64,000 nt of DNA. Origin: Melieria omissa (taxonomy: Eukaryota; Arthropoda; Insecta; Diptera; Ulidiidae). The notes under the pieces were generated by a model that saw only the letters and a list, made by a program, of their open reading frames with translations, was not told the origin of the DNA and searched no databases. Below, in pieces: positions 41,577 to 53,610 of this stretch. The stretch covers positions 25,059,689 through 25,123,688 of the forward strand of contig OZ020270.1 in the NCBI GenBank assembly GCA_963971225.1, in the 5' to 3' direction. Positions within the stretch are counted from its first letter, which is position 1; each line of letters opens with the position of its first letter. The position numbers were made by a program, and so were the translations under genes.

Positions 41577-43446
41577 TCAAACTTTAGAATGAAAAATTAG
41601 TATGGAAACCGTAGAGAGGTTTTAGAACTTAATACGTTTTACAGTAAATGAAACACTGTTTTATCCATATATAATAATTATTAAGTATTTATCATTAAAA
41701 GAACATTATTTACTAAATTTTTTTTTTTAGGTATGCTTTTTGCAGTCCGGATATACCTGTCTTTGTTCTTGTACGCAACGTAGTAAAAATTGCTTTTTTC
41801 CTCTACCACAGTAATTAAGCCATGGAAGTCTTGCATTAACTTAACCGACTTTTAGCCGCATTGTTAACTGCTCTCAGTGCCAGCACCTTTTTTTTAGCGT
41901 ATTGAAACGAGGTATTATACGACCATGAAGCAGGACATTCGTTGAGGAAACTGTCATCAATTTTGAGTCGATGCTTTTAATTGAAACAAAATCATCAATG
42001 CTTTTCTCTGAAATTGAAAAATATAGAAATAAGTTATCTAAACAAAGTTATAAAAGAAAACAAATATTGTTACTACTACTTCTACTAACCGAAAAGTGGG
42101 TCCCATAGTTCTTCCTTCGATGGGATGTACCGTTTACCGTGGGCTGTTGAGTGCTGCTTTTGAGATCCTTTTGTCGATTCTTTCGTAAGTTCTCATGGTC
42201 TTCAAAAAGCATAAATCCTCGTGTGGTGCCCGTACCGCTAAAGTGCATTGCAGCCAAGGCTTTACGTAGGATGTCACGATCAATAGGCACCCGTCCAATA
42301 GAGCTACCTTGTTCGAAATTCTGAATTGAGAGCTAAGTAAAGTTATTTTCAATGAATAAAGTGCTCTTGCCATCCATCTAGCTTAATGCATGGCGCATGG
42401 AGGCCGAATCTTAAATTTCTTCTCTCTAACTCCGCCGAGTAATATTATTGAAAGCTCTATTAACTAACGATAGTCATCTCTAGCAATCTTTTTAGTTAAT
42501 TCAGATCGATAAAAGTGTATCAGTTTGTTAATTTCTGAAACATTTTGGCATGCTAGCTTTTCTGTATAGCTCTGCATCCTCTCGGAATCAACATTTTTCC
42601 AGTTTTCTCGGAACTTTTGAAACAGTGGAATGTCAGGGCTCGTACTGACTTGGCTAATTTTGGCTTCAAGCTTGATTCCAACTCATAGACGTGATGCCGT
42701 CAAGCAAAAACAAGCATTTCTCTATTCATTTTCTGTTCGAGATGCACACAGGCACCATTAATACGACCTGTATTGGAAGCAGTAGTATCACAGCAGAGAA
42801 TCTGCACTATGTCTTCAAGATTCTAATCATAGCATTCCAAACTGCCTGTATTAGTTCGCTTCTTAAAGAGTTCTCTACTTGTGGCACAGCGATGAGTTGG
42901 TCTTTATGATCGTACGAAATAACTATCTTTAGATTTTCGTGCATCTAAAGCTGGTAAGAGTTTGCCATCCCAGTGGACAGTTACAGTATCCGGAATCTCG
43001 TTTTGAAAATCAACTTGTAAAGCTTCTGCGCGCTCTTTCACTTTTCTGTACGAATTCTTTGAATTGAATACTTACTTCTAGGATATTCGTCAGTGTTAAG
43101 TCTAAGCGCTTCAATAGTTGATTCCACCTTTCTAAAGCTGCCACTAATTTCGGAGTTATGAAATTTGTCCTCATAGAATGCTAGATTTTGTGCTCTCGAT
43201 AGACGTGGGCAAGTGTTCTTGAAAATCCCCTGTTTCAGATTCAAAAGACAAATTCTCTGGTAGTGGTTCATAGTAAGGTGTTGAAGGAGTTAAGGATGCC
43301 CGATATTTATCACGTCGCTTTTGCTCGTCAATGTTTCTAAGGTAACCCTTTTCCTCCATTTCGGCCAGTTTTTTTGCCAACGCTGCTCAAACACGCCTTG
43401 AGTGTTATTTAAATTTTTTTGCAAATCTCTCCAAACTTGGTACAAG
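41577..43446 (-). pseudogene. transposase X, second copy, inverted
   Basis: Reverse complement of 6207-7967 with few differences (for example TTRGFMLFEDHENL against TTLGFMLFEDHENL), extending about 90 bp past the point where Gypsy-1 sits in the first copy. Includes the same CRHH-region block and the same P junction (GTACAAG then CACTAAGC). Stops and frameshifts are largely shared, so the gene was already dead when the region was duplicated. Confidence 0.65.
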
Positions 43447-43934
43447 CACTAAGCCAATAAACACATAGAGGTGTCAACTCGCACAAATTTGCGTACCAGC
43501 GCAGTAGGTCCCATAGGCACTTAGGCTATTCGAACATATTCGCGATGACTTCGGCAAACTTCTCAATTCGAAGTCAGCTTTCATAATTTGCTTTATGTTG
43601 ATGTGGTCAGTCGCACATCAACTGTGCGCTTGATGATCTTATTGCTGCTGTTATGCGCTTTGCTTTCAGCGCAGTAGGTCCCATACGCACTTCGGCTAAT
43701 CGAAAACATTCGCAAAATTGTGTGCGTTGCCTTCACACGCAATGAAATAATCAACCACCAAAAATGCCAACAAAAGCAACAACACAATTTCACTTGTTCG
43801 CGCTTATTTTTTGTGTGTATACCTTTTTTCGTTGGCGATCGCTTTCGCTTCAACAAATTTGCTGAAAACAGCTCATTATCAATCTAATCGTTGCGCTGTC
43901 TGGTTGCGTGTTTTCGTATGCCTTGCGTTAACTG

Positions 43935-44585
43935 ATTTGAAAAATTTGTTTGAATTGAAAAATTTAAGCGAATTCTGACGTGGTTGAATTCCAAACAATT
44001 TGTTTAAATTGAAAAATTTAAGCGATTTCTGACGTGGTTGAATCCCAAACAATTTGTTTAAATTGAAAAATTTAAGCGAATTCTGACGTGGTTGAATTCC
44101 AAACAATTTGTTTAAATTAAAAAATTTAAGCGAATTCTGACGTGGTTGAATCCCAAACAATTTGTTTAAATTGAAAAATTTAAGCGAATTCTGACGTGGT
44201 TGAATCCCAAACAATTTGTTTAAATTGAAAAATTTAAGCGAATTCTGACGTGGTTGAATCCCAAACAATTTGTTTAAATTTAAAAATTTAAGCGAATTCT
44301 GACGTGGTTGAATCCCAAACAATTTGTTTAAATTGAAAAATTTAAGCGAATTCTGACGTGGTTGAATTCCAAACAATTTGTTTAAATTAAAAAATTTAAG
44401 CGAATTCTGACGTGGTTGAATCCCAAACAATTTGTTTAAATTTAAAAATTTAAGCGAATTCTGACGTGGTTGAATCCCAAACAATTTGTTTAAATTTAAA
44501 AATTTAAGCGAATTCTGACGTGGTTGAATCCCAAACAATTGGTTTAAATTTAAACATTTAAGCGAATTCTGACGTGGTTGAATCC
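43935..44585. repeat. 54-bp tandem repeat in P2, about 12 copies
   Basis: Same unit as at 5325-5715. Because 54 is a multiple of three, the minus strand has a 219-codon open frame of FGIQPRQNSLKF repeats, an artefact of the array. Confidence 0.9.
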
Positions 44586-45238
44586 CTAAACAATTTTGTT
44601 GACGACCCTTTTTTTGAAACTTGACTTGATTTTACTCGTATTAACGTCATTAAGTTTTTATCATGAATATAAGTAATTCCGACAAAAAGCGTAAACATAA
44701 CAAGAAATGCGCTATTTTTTCCTGTCAAAGGAGCTATAGGAATGAGTTCGAGGCCCTTAAAGTTCGGCTTTTTAAATTTCCGAAAAATGAATATTTCAGA
44801 AATAAATGGATCGCAAAATGTAATCTCAAAATAGATGAAAATATCGACAAGGCATTTTTTTGTGATAACCAATTTGAACCTAAGTTTATTGGTAACAGAC
44901 TTCTGAAAAGAACGCGATACCAACTCTCAACCTGAACCTAAAAAAAATAACTTCCCAAAGTAACACAGAGAGATCCACCATTTATTTGATTTCAATGAAA
45001 TAGAGGATGAAATTGATCAATATGTTCCGATTCAAAGTCAAGCACTTCCTTTCGCAGAATTTAAAAATTGTGGTGATCCAATACAATTGTCAGACTCTTC
45101 AATGGACACTGTGGGAGATATTGCAGAGTTTTTGGCTTTTGAGGATCCTTGCAGAAATAATGCGTGGAAAAATTTGTCCAAAAATTTGGGAACAGAAATA
45201 AAAAAAGATGAAGAAGACCAATACTGCACTTATTGTGG

Positions 45239-45517
45239 ACGTAAGTTCGAATACTGCATGTAGTAACACCTAAAAAAAAATAACGGGAAACTCGTTTTCT
45301 CTTTCGGTGGCTGTCCTCTCAGCTGGAAATGGCAAACCTCTGAGAGTAAAAATTGTATATGAAAAAGCTCCCAACCTGCCGTTCGGAACCGGCATAAAAC
45401 TGTAGGTCCCTTCCACCCGCGTACAAATTCACACGCACAACACGGGTGGTTGCGGGAAGCTAGGCCTTAGTCTCGCGTAAGCAGGCTGTCGTGCCAATCA
45501 ATTATTATTATTATTAT
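45239..45517 (+). mobile_element. tRNA-derived SINE (family A), 5' truncated, in P2
   Basis: Starts within the head at GTAAGTTCGAATACTGCATG and runs to the ATTATTATT tail. P sequence ATGAATTGGAT follows, the same target as the P1 SINE. The deletion that removed its head also removed the centre of the transposase. Confidence 0.8.
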
Positions 45518-46085
45518 ATGAATTGGATAAAAACAATTCAACCCGCCTTTGTCCCAAATTGACAACAAAACATATTTATCCTAATTCATTTGAAAAAATG
45601 AAATGAATACTGTATCCGCAGCCATAAAATCTTTGATTGAAAATGGGCTGTTATAATGATTGCAAAGAAAAAGCTTTTTCCACAGCTTTATTTATTGAAA
45701 AAATAAACAGACTTTTTGATTGTTTGAATAGCCTGTTCTTTTTGATAAAAATCCTTTCCGATCAGCTCTTCGTGAGAATAACAATATCCAAAATTATTTG
45801 AAGGAAATGAAAAACTATGTCAAAAGTTGTCAGTATCCTAAAACTGTATACTGTTTAAATGGTATAGTTTTATCAATTACTGCAGTTTTGTCTGTTTCAC
45901 AAGATATCTAGGCGGAAAAATCCAATTTTCTTTTATTATCAAGACTTAATCAAGACCCGCTTGAAAATCTTTTTTATTTGGTAAGAAAAAGAGGAGTTAC
46001 AAACAATAATCCTTCACTTTTTGAGTTTGACCAAATTCTTGCGAAAATGAACCCAATGAAAATAATAGTATTTCAGGCAGGAACC

Positions 46086-46325
46086 AAGGTGTATTAATAA
46101 GGTGATGGCACTACGATTCCCATGTATTTTGTTAGTGCTTTTGGGCATCCTGCTTGTCAAAATCAAATCAAAAGACAAGCAACACAAAAACAATTTTTCC
46201 AATTTTTGACAATGAGGATGCCCATTCGCGAAAAGCCAAAAGAGAATCAGAAGAAATCAAAAGAAAATCAGAAGAAAAAAGTTTAAGCAGCTGTGTTGCC
46301 ACCACTACCTTATTAAATGTGCCTT
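46086..46325. mobile_element. small non-autonomous element with 10-bp duplication
   Basis: Imperfect inverted ends AAGGTGTATTAATAAGG and AAGGCACATTTAATAAGG, flanked by perfect GGCAGGAACC (46076-46085, 46326-46335). The empty site is intact in P1 (around 2878) and P3 (around 58700). A 9-10 bp duplication suggests a Mutator-like element, not proven. Confidence 0.7.
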
Positions 46326-46799
46326 GGCAGGAACCTCCAATTGTGAACCAACTGACGAAGGTTCATTTATAACAATTGACAATAATACCAGTTTGTTTGA
46401 AATTCACAATGAAACTCAAAATGCTATAAATCAAGAGTGCGGTGAAGAATTTTGCTTATCAAAGGACATATTTGATGCAGAGAAGCGAATTCTTCAAATG
46501 CCTTAGGGATTATAAAAAATGAACATATGAGTGATGGTTCCCTTCGTTATTTCTCTGGTTTCATATTGATGAAAACTATTGAAAATTTGACTGTCATAAC
46601 TGCAAAAAGTTAATAAAAGATAAGCTTTGTAATTTACAAAGAAACGAAATGTTTATATTTTTTAAAAATTTCAACTATTTTAACACTAGTCTAAAACTAA
46701 CAGCTCCAATCCACACATTTTTTTTGTTTCAAAAATCTTTTACAACACATTTCATACGTTTTTTAAGGCAACCCCTTATTCCTCCAATATAAAAAGCTT

Positions 46800-47515
46800 T
46801 TGTACAATTTGTGTTTTGCAAACGTAACAAAAGTAGATGGAGGGAACATGAGCAATTTATATTAGATTACTCTTTAATAATTTTACTAAGAAAAAATTGC
46901 ACTTGGTAAAGGGAGCAAATTGCAAGTAAAACGAAAAATAAGAATAAAATAAAAATACTAAAGAACACATAAAACTGCTAAATAATATAAATTTTAAGGA
47001 AATGATAATAATAAGTAATATGTTGCTGTTAATATATGAATTTAAAAATTTATCGGTATGAATTTTATTAGGCCAGAAGGCAACGTAGCCTACATGAATG
47101 CCAACATTGCACAGCAGAAATTCATGGTTTTAATTTTTTATCAATAGGAACGCACACTCTACTGTACGCCTTTGCGAATTCACATGGTTCATTATTCATA
47201 GCAGAACCGAAAGCCATGGAAATTCAATTTGCTTTTCATATTGTGCAGTTGCTCCTATTGTTTTCATTCGCCTCAGCGCATACACAAGCAACACGCACAT
47301 TTATTTTCACACGGACACACACCCTTGCATATTCGAATTTGCAAACGATACGCCGCGGCGCGCCGTCTCGTTCCAAGCAGCACAGCACAGCTCGCAATTG
47401 ATGTTCCTTGTCGAACATCCCACAAAGAATGAAGATAAACTTCGAAAATTTAAGTTTGACGAAGCCAGCGACAAAACTTTGTACAGCCGAAGTACGTGTG
47501 GGACCTACTGTCAGC
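46800..47515. other. P2 3' non-coding region
   Basis: Reverse complement of P1 1648-2400. GGCGCGCCGCGGCG-type palindromic run near 47352. The edge reads GGGACCTACTGTCAGC where P1 has GGGACCTACTGTGCTAG. Confidence 0.6.
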
Positions 47516-47523
47516 GTTATCAC

Positions 47524-48122
47524 CAGCGTTGCCGTTTTGGTTATTTTTAACCAAACTTGGTAAATTTTTTTGCTGTTTTGAATTTTTGGTAATTTGGTAG
47601 CACACTCTGCAATTTGGTAGTTGTTTTTTAGTTGATTATTATTACATATGACGTAAACTGTAATAATCGAAAGTGGCACCTTGAAGTGGCACCTTGCTTA
47701 CACTGCCTCATAGCTCTGCAAAGCGAAAATGTTCTGAACTTTTTCTTATTAAAACTAAACTTAGAAATAAGCTAGAAGTTGATACAATCAACAATATAAT
47801 GCTCTCCAAAGAGACTTTGCCAAGAAACATTGAATCTTAATATGTATGGGCTCCAAAAAGCGAACTGTACTTGGAACTGTGCCTTTTTAATTTATTGCAA
47901 TCAGTTTTACTATAAGTCCACCAATTTCCTGGTTTTTATTTATTTTGCACCTCAAAGTTTTCAAAAGAATTTACAAATGGAGAAATGCTTTAAACGACAA
48001 GATGTGATTGTTTTTTGTTTTATAAATAAATAATTAAACGCATATTTATAAAGAATTTGTAGTTTTGGTAATTTGTTTTTAGAAATTTGGTAATTTTTTC
48101 CCTTTTGGCTGTGGCAACGCTG
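47524..48122. mobile_element. hAT-type non-autonomous element (599 bp)
   Basis: Inverted ends CAGCGTTGCC, perfect 8-bp duplication GTTATCAC at 47516-47523 and 48123-48130. Inside, GGTAATTTGGTAG-like motifs recur near both ends. No transposase. Confidence 0.85.
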
Positions 48123-48420
48123 GTTATCACTGCTACCACTAAGCAAATAAACACATAGAGGTACCACGCAGTACCAAATTTTTCGGTCACGCAAATCTAG
48201 CACAGTACCCTACAAGGAGACTACCGGTCATATGACTAGTTATATAACCGGTATACGTAACCAACATATCGGTTATAATTCTAGTCAGATTTGTTCTAGC
48301 CGTGTGAAAAATCTGACTAGTCCTTTTGTGTACGTGTGACTTGATTTCGTGTACGTGTGATTTGATATCACCTTCTAACGCACGCACTCCGAAATCTTGG
48401 CAAACGTACAGTAAGGTGTT

Positions 48421-48774
48421 GTCACCACCTAAAAATAAAATTCAGAGTGTTTAATGACTATTTGGAAAATATTGCGATTCTGAGGTAAGCCAATTGTGAG
48501 CGGTTTTGCTTCAAAAATACCTCTAATTATCATGTTAACTCAATAAATTAACAAAAAAAAATTTTAAAAAATATGTGCAATCCAAGAACTCCTGAAGGTT
48601 TATCTAACCAAACAAAATTATTCGAAAATGTCCAACAACAAAAAAGTTACACCCAAAAAACATGATAATTAGAGGTATTTTTGAAGCAAAACCGCTCACA
48701 ATTGGCTTACCTCAGAATCGCAATATTTTCCAAATAGTCATTAAACACTCTGAATTTTATTTTTAGGTGGTGAC
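48421..48774. repeat. perfect 114-bp inverted repeat (hairpin)
   Basis: Arms 48421-48534 and 48661-48774 are identical by eye on opposite strands, with a 126-nt loop. Arms start GTCACCACCTAAAAATAAAA and reach CTCTAATTATCATG. A foldback-type element or hairpin RNA source; no target duplication found. Confidence 0.85.
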
Positions 48775-48829
48775 TGAAACGTGATTTTTATTTTGTATGG
48801 AGTGCGACCCATCTTAACGTACAGCTGTC

Positions 48830-49065
48830 TCGCTTACTCACATGGAGTCTCGCATGTAACAATCAGTTACGTCTATCTGACAAACCGGTCAGACCTATCT
48901 GGTAGACATAACGTACGATTCGGTATGTCTACCGTATAAATCAGTTACATGTAACCGACAAACCGGTCAGACCTATCTGGTAGACATAACGTACGATTCG
49001 GTATATCTACCAGATAGGTCTGACCGGTTTGTCGGTTAGACGTAACTGATAGTCATAACGTAAAT
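48830..49065. repeat. direct and inverted repeats around CCGGTCAGACCTATC
   Basis: ACAAACCGGTCAGACCTATC then TGGTAGACATAACGTACGAT occurs twice (about 48882 and 48957), followed by an inverted version ACCAGATAGGTCTGACCGGT. Part of element T copy 1. Confidence 0.8.
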
Positions 49066-49185
49066 ATACATTAAGACTATTTGCACGATTAGTTTAATAC
49101 AGATGTATTTGGTTTTTATAAAAATACATAAATACAAACAGAAAAGGCGAGAAAACACAAAATCACAACACAAACAATACAAATA

Positions 49186-49354
49186 CAGTATAATCTCGAT
49201 AATCCGGACAATTTAAAACCGGACACTGGTGTCCGAATTACAGAGTCTACAATAGAAATTGAGTGTCCGGATTACAGAGTCTGCAATAGAAATGAGTGTC
49301 CGGATTACCGCGTTGTCCATATTAGCGAATGTGCGAATTATCGAGATTATACTG
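49186..49354. mobile_element. pogo/Tigger-like miniature element (169 bp)
   Basis: Inverted ends CAGTATAATCTCGATAAT, flanked by TA. Three internal copies of GTGTCCGGATTACAG-type sequence. Ends are typical of pogo-like elements. Confidence 0.85.
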
Positions 49355-49449
49355 TATAAACAATATTTCTTCCGGCGCGGCGCCTATGGTTTCAGCCTCC
49401 AGGATTCTTTGCTTGAATGAGCAATTTCCACAACTTCGGAACATCTATA

Positions 49450-49830
49450 TAAAACAATAATTTATTTATTTATTTATTTAGCCAATGAACAAATGTCCTT
49501 ACTGACTATAGGATATAATAATTATTACAAACTATAAGTTACTTAAACTATTCAACAGCAAACCCTTCGGAAGTGACAGATCCAAATCGGTAACATTGTT
49601 TAATTCCGAGAAGGCCCTATATAGAGGTGCATTTCTTGCATAATTCGTCCTGGGGACATCTAAATGGAAGGTATCCACCCTCCGCAGACTCCGTTTAGGG
49701 ACATTAAATGCTATTCTTGCTAAAAGATCCGGGCAATCAATGGCACCACATACAATGCTGACTACAAAGGAGCATGCAAGAAGGGAACGCCTAGCATGTA
49801 GTGACTTTAAGTTAACTAGAAGGCAACGAA
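49450..49830 (-). pseudogene. Jockey-like LINE C-terminal fragment
   Basis: Minus strand, about 95 open codons ending at 49535: SLHARRSLLACSFVVSIVCG, AFNVPKRSLRRVDTFHLD and VPRTNYARNAPLYRAFSELN. It has no ATG and is easy to miss. The same motifs occur at the end of the LINE at 29735-34520 (NIPARSLRRTEYFN, SNYARNAPLTRVL), so it is a related family. A (TTTA)n run at 49460-49480 is its A-rich tail. Confidence 0.75.
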
Positions 49831-51214
49831 ATAATGAAATAATAATTAAATGTAATGTTATTTTTTAACAAAATAAAGAATTTTACCAATTAAAACACGT
49901 TCCTCCAAAACAAATTTCGCCAGCGGACGCCTTCTTCGTCTGACTTAGCACAACAATGTTTTGTGCATGAAATCAGGTGACGCGTTACGTTTATAGCGCC
50001 ATCTCACTCTTTCATACAGAGAATTTGGAGCGTACTAATGCGAATATAACGTTTCATTCGCACTTACTAAATAAAATCACAAAATGTGAAATGCAGATTT
50101 GTATGTGTTAGTGAGATTTGGGAAATTTTTATGAATGTGTTAGTTTTTAGACAAATTTTGAACTTTTTTCTGGAGTTTCGGTTAGGCATTCCTTGTAGGG
50201 TAGGTCCCACACATACTTCACCCACAGATAATTCATCATATAAATGTCCACTCTCATATGTCGAAAACGGCACCAAAATTTCAAGCTCTGAATTACAGCT
50301 TTTTTCCGCAAAGCTATTTTACGCACACAATTGCATGTGCTCATTCAGAACTTTTGTCGGATTGAATTAATTTTGAATTTCTTTTCTTGCTTGTGATATT
50401 CTTTTTTGCAACATACATTTATGATTTTAGTTACAACGATCACGTACTGTATTTGGTGTAACAGGTAGACAGCACATCAGATATCCGTAATTTCTTTTTC
50501 GTAAATTTCGCCTCGGGTTTAAGGCTGGGCGAGAAGCAAAATTTTTCTTAACATTAAACGCTTTTTTTATTAACTTTTTTAATCGGTTATACCTGAAATT
50601 AATAATGTGTTCAAAAAATGTGATATAAATGAATCGGCAATAAAAATTTTGTGCATGATCAAAGAATATGAAGTCTTTATTTTCTTTGGCATGGTACATA
50701 CACATCGTTGCTAAGGCAACGCATTGTCAATAGCTGCAGCGCCAGCAGGTATATCCTTTGCGTAGGCGTAACTGTATTGCGACAATGAAGTGACCGCTGA
50801 ACAATTACATTCGTTTTGGCAAATTGTGCCGATGTTTTCATTCTTTTTTGCGAAAAGCAAGTGCCTGAGCGTACCCAGCAACAAATTAAAGGGGGCAAAG
50901 ACATAACTTCATTTCCGAATTCAGAATATAAAATTCAAATAGAATAGAATATAGATTTCTGTGCATATGTATATAAAATATAGAATTACGAAGAGGGAGC
51001 TAAGAGGGAATCTTTTTGCTGTATGGTTGTTTGTAACCGTATGCTGCGCTTGGTTGATTGATTTTACAACTTGCGAACAACTATATGTGTCTCCAAAACC
51101 AAACAATTCACTAATCAAGAGATCTAAAAACCAAATAAATTGTTCATTCATCTTTTTTTCACGGGTCGTAAAAAAGGAATATATTTAAAAAGAAGCCATT
51201 AAAAAATTCTTGGC

Positions 51215-51300
51215 GGCTACAGTGAGGATTGAACCGCGAACTCGTCGTCCGAGACACTCCCGCTTACGCGTTTGACCATCAACACTCAATCCCGACTGGC
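51215..51300 (-). ncRNA. tRNA-like SINE head remnant
   Basis: Minus strand has TTGATGGTCAAACGCGTAAG and GCGGTTCAATCCTCAC, the latter a good B-box. Not a foldable tRNA by eye. Confidence 0.4.
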
Positions 51301-51493
51301 TGCTTAAAAGATATGATAAGAGACAAGCGCTGTTTTGACTAGAAAATCACATATTTCTGTATCTCAAAATAGAGTACAATGCGTGTGAAGCGGTGTTTGT
51401 GTGAGTGACATTAGAGGCCAAAAAGCTCTTATCGGAGGCCAAACTTGTCGATCTTTTTGACACATTTTTTCCTTGGCCGCTGGACATCTATAC

Positions 51494-52760
51494 TGTTACG
51501 AATGCTAGTTCTAGTGGGCTAGTACGTATCACTGGATTGTGCAATTTGAAGATAAAACAACTTTAATTATCCAAACGCAGTCAATGAAAACCAACAATCA
51601 CTTTATTTCACCAATTTCACACTTTACTGTCTTTACACTTAATTATTTGCTTAATTACTCCGTGAGGCACCTTCACTAGTCAAAATCAGACTGACTGACT
51701 GCGCCGCACCCGGCTGCCTTTTATACCTGTCCGGCCATCGAGCAGATCGTTCTCTCACATTCCGGAGTGGACTAATGGCCAAACTCCATAAAGCGCGTTT
51801 CAGGCGTTCGGGGTTTGTCGGGTTATGGCGTTTCTCGCGCTATTCGCGTTGCAAATGGTCAAACTCCATAAAGAGCGTTTCAAGCGTCAGCTTGTTCTTC
51901 TTACGTCAGTTGATGCTAATTTTTAATTGGCAAACTGCTGATTGATTTCGTTGTGAATTGTGAAAAACAACGAAATGAAATTGCTATACGACGTTATAGA
52001 CTTTATAGAATTTACTGATTTCATTTAAAACACAATTAATGCATATCGAACATTGCAAAAAATAAAAAAACATTCAGTTGAATTCAATTTGTAGCAATTT
52101 ATTTCACAGGGATGAGCAAAATTCGATCGACAACGAATAAGCTATCGAATTTCCAATACAGCGAAGACTAAGTTTCGTCTGTCAAAGAATTATGCTAATT
52201 TTTAGGAATTTCTCCACATTCTATGTTAAAATATTGAATTTCAAATGTTTCTTAAATGTATTTAATAGCTTTCGTGTAAAATAAATGCATCCGACTTTTG
52301 CGATAACACAAGTTTGTTATCGGCATTACCATTTAACCACATAATGTATGACATCTTTAGGAGCTCTGTCAGCTGTTTGACGTCGTTTAGCGAGAAACGC
52401 GAGAGAAAGTTAAAAATAGTTCAACTTTTGCCGCGTTTCGGGCGTAGTCATGGAGTTTGCTTCATACAAATACACTGATTCAACTTTTTCTCGAAACACG
52501 AGAAACGCCAAAAACCACGATACGCCTGCAACGCGCTTTATGGAGTTTGGCCATAAAGGTTTCCATGATGATCGCGACCATCATTGCCAGGTTGGACTAA
52601 AAGTTTCAATCATTGCCAGGTTGAACTAAAAGTTGCCATCATTGCCAGGTTGGCCTAACAGTTTCCCTTATTATCGCGGCCGTCGTTGCCAGATTGAATT
52701 ATAGCACGGCGCGTAGTGACAGGGTTGCTTTGCACAGCGGCAGACTGTCTTGTTGTTATA
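51494..52760 (-). repeat. solo LTR of Gypsy-like family 3, with insertion
   Basis: Edges TGTTACGAATGC and CTTGTTGTTATA; flanks ATAC and ATAT (4 bp, one mismatch). About 490 bp once the 51776-52553 insertion is removed; aligns with 35101-35603. Confidence 0.75.
51776..52553. mobile_element. non-autonomous element, PIF/Harbinger-type target
   Basis: Inverted ends TGGCCAAACTCCATAAAGCG continuing CGTT, flanked by TAA on both sides (51773-51775, 52554-52556). The matching empty site is in the solo LTR at about 35370. An internal partial copy of the end lies at about 51861 (CAAACTCCATAAAGAGCG). No transposase seen. Confidence 0.75.
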
Positions 52761-53295
52761 ATATGATGAGTTATCTGTGCTTCGGCTATACGAAGTTTTG
52801 TCGCTGGCTTCGTCAAACTTCAATTTTCGAAGTTCATCTTCATTCTTTGTGGGATGTTCGACAAGGAACATCAACTGCAAGCATGGTTGCCACAATTGGT
52901 AACTTTCTACCAAAATTGGTAACTTTTAAACTGTTTAGTAACTTGGTAACTTTATTTTCATTTTGGTAACGCTTGCAATCCAAAATTGATTTGAAGTAAT
53001 AGACAAGAAAATTTGTTTTTTTATTTATAAATTTATATCACACCTTGTTTTATACATTAAATACGCAGCACTGGCAATAGTGCCTTCAGCCCGGTTCAAT
53101 GGCAGTATTGTTGGCACACTTCTACTATTCGATTAACAACATCGACCAACATTGCGAACGTTTTGTAATACAGTTGAAAATTAGTATTCCAGGGTTAATA
53201 TTGAATTTGATTTGATATTTAAGCTGTCTTCTTAAACGTCAGTTGCTTTGCAAAAGTACAAAGCATCATGTTAGTAAACAAAAAATGCAACAGTG

Positions 53296-53610
53296 TTACA
53301 ATGCATCGTGTTCGTGAACGCATTCAATGATCAATCGATTGCATCGGCATCGCAAACTGCTCATCATTATTATCGATGATGAATTGACATGAATTTCGCT
53401 TTTAACAGTTTCATTTCTGGAATTGGCTTGACTTTCAGTATATTCAAAATTCAATTCTTCAGGACCTTCGGAACTTGTTATTATATTATGAAGAATCTTA
53501 CAAGAAATTATTATATGCTTAACTAGTTGCATGTTTTTTACATCAATGGAACTAAATTTATTTTGTAAAATGCCAAAGACATTTTGTAAAATGCTCGACG
53601 CATACTCACG
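53296..53610 (-). pseudogene. Harbinger-like transposase C-terminal remnant
   Basis: Reads SILQNVFGILQNKFSSID and QLVKHIIISCKILHNIIT. The first corresponds to the catalytic Glu block (VENVFGIL type), here with Gln in place of Glu; the second is the C-terminal LHN motif. An acidic tail follows to 53296. Related to, but not the same as, the intact copy at 32527. Confidence 0.55.

Larger units (their letters stand above)
44663..46795 (+). pseudogene. P2 transposase, deleted and interrupted
   Basis: THAP exon 44663-44935 is open: CAIFSC, RLFKFPKNEYFRNKWIAKCN, then CDNQF where P3 has CDNHF, so the zinc-binding His is Gln. The next part (45007-45237) ends in CTYCG and is joined directly to a SINE, with about 1.5 kb of central transposase missing. 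C-terminal parts resume at about 45640 and 46345 and end at 46795. A small insertion lies at 46086-46325. No functional protein. Confidence 0.75.
48208..50200. mobile_element. TA-flanked element, family T, copy 1 (1993 bp)
   Basis: Starts CCCTACAAGGAGACTACC and ends with the reverse complement of CCCTACAAGGAATGCC. TA on both sides; the P sequence GCACAG-TA-GGTCCCACAC is restored on removal. Carries a hairpin, a pogo-like element and a LINE tail. No transposase seen. Copy 2 at 53772. Confidence 0.75.
50220..52784. mobile_element. composite insertion with CACAGATAA-type ends
   Basis: Left CACAGATAATTCATCATAT and right reverse complement CACAGATAACTCATCATAT enclose the stretch; P sequence lies outside. 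Contents: unassigned AT-rich DNA (50300-51210), a tRNA-like patch, and a solo LTR. No transposase recognised. Target duplication unclear. Confidence 0.5.

Noticed and set aside
43879..44538. 219-codon minus-strand frame of FGIQPRQNSLKF repeats as a real repeat protein
   Set aside because: It is produced by the 54-bp minisatellite in P2; the period is a multiple of three, and P1 and P3 do not keep the frame.
53290..53300. CAACAGTGTTACA as another copy of the 12/23 element's end
   Set aside because: Only a few bases match, no nonamer at 12 or 23 bp, no duplication.
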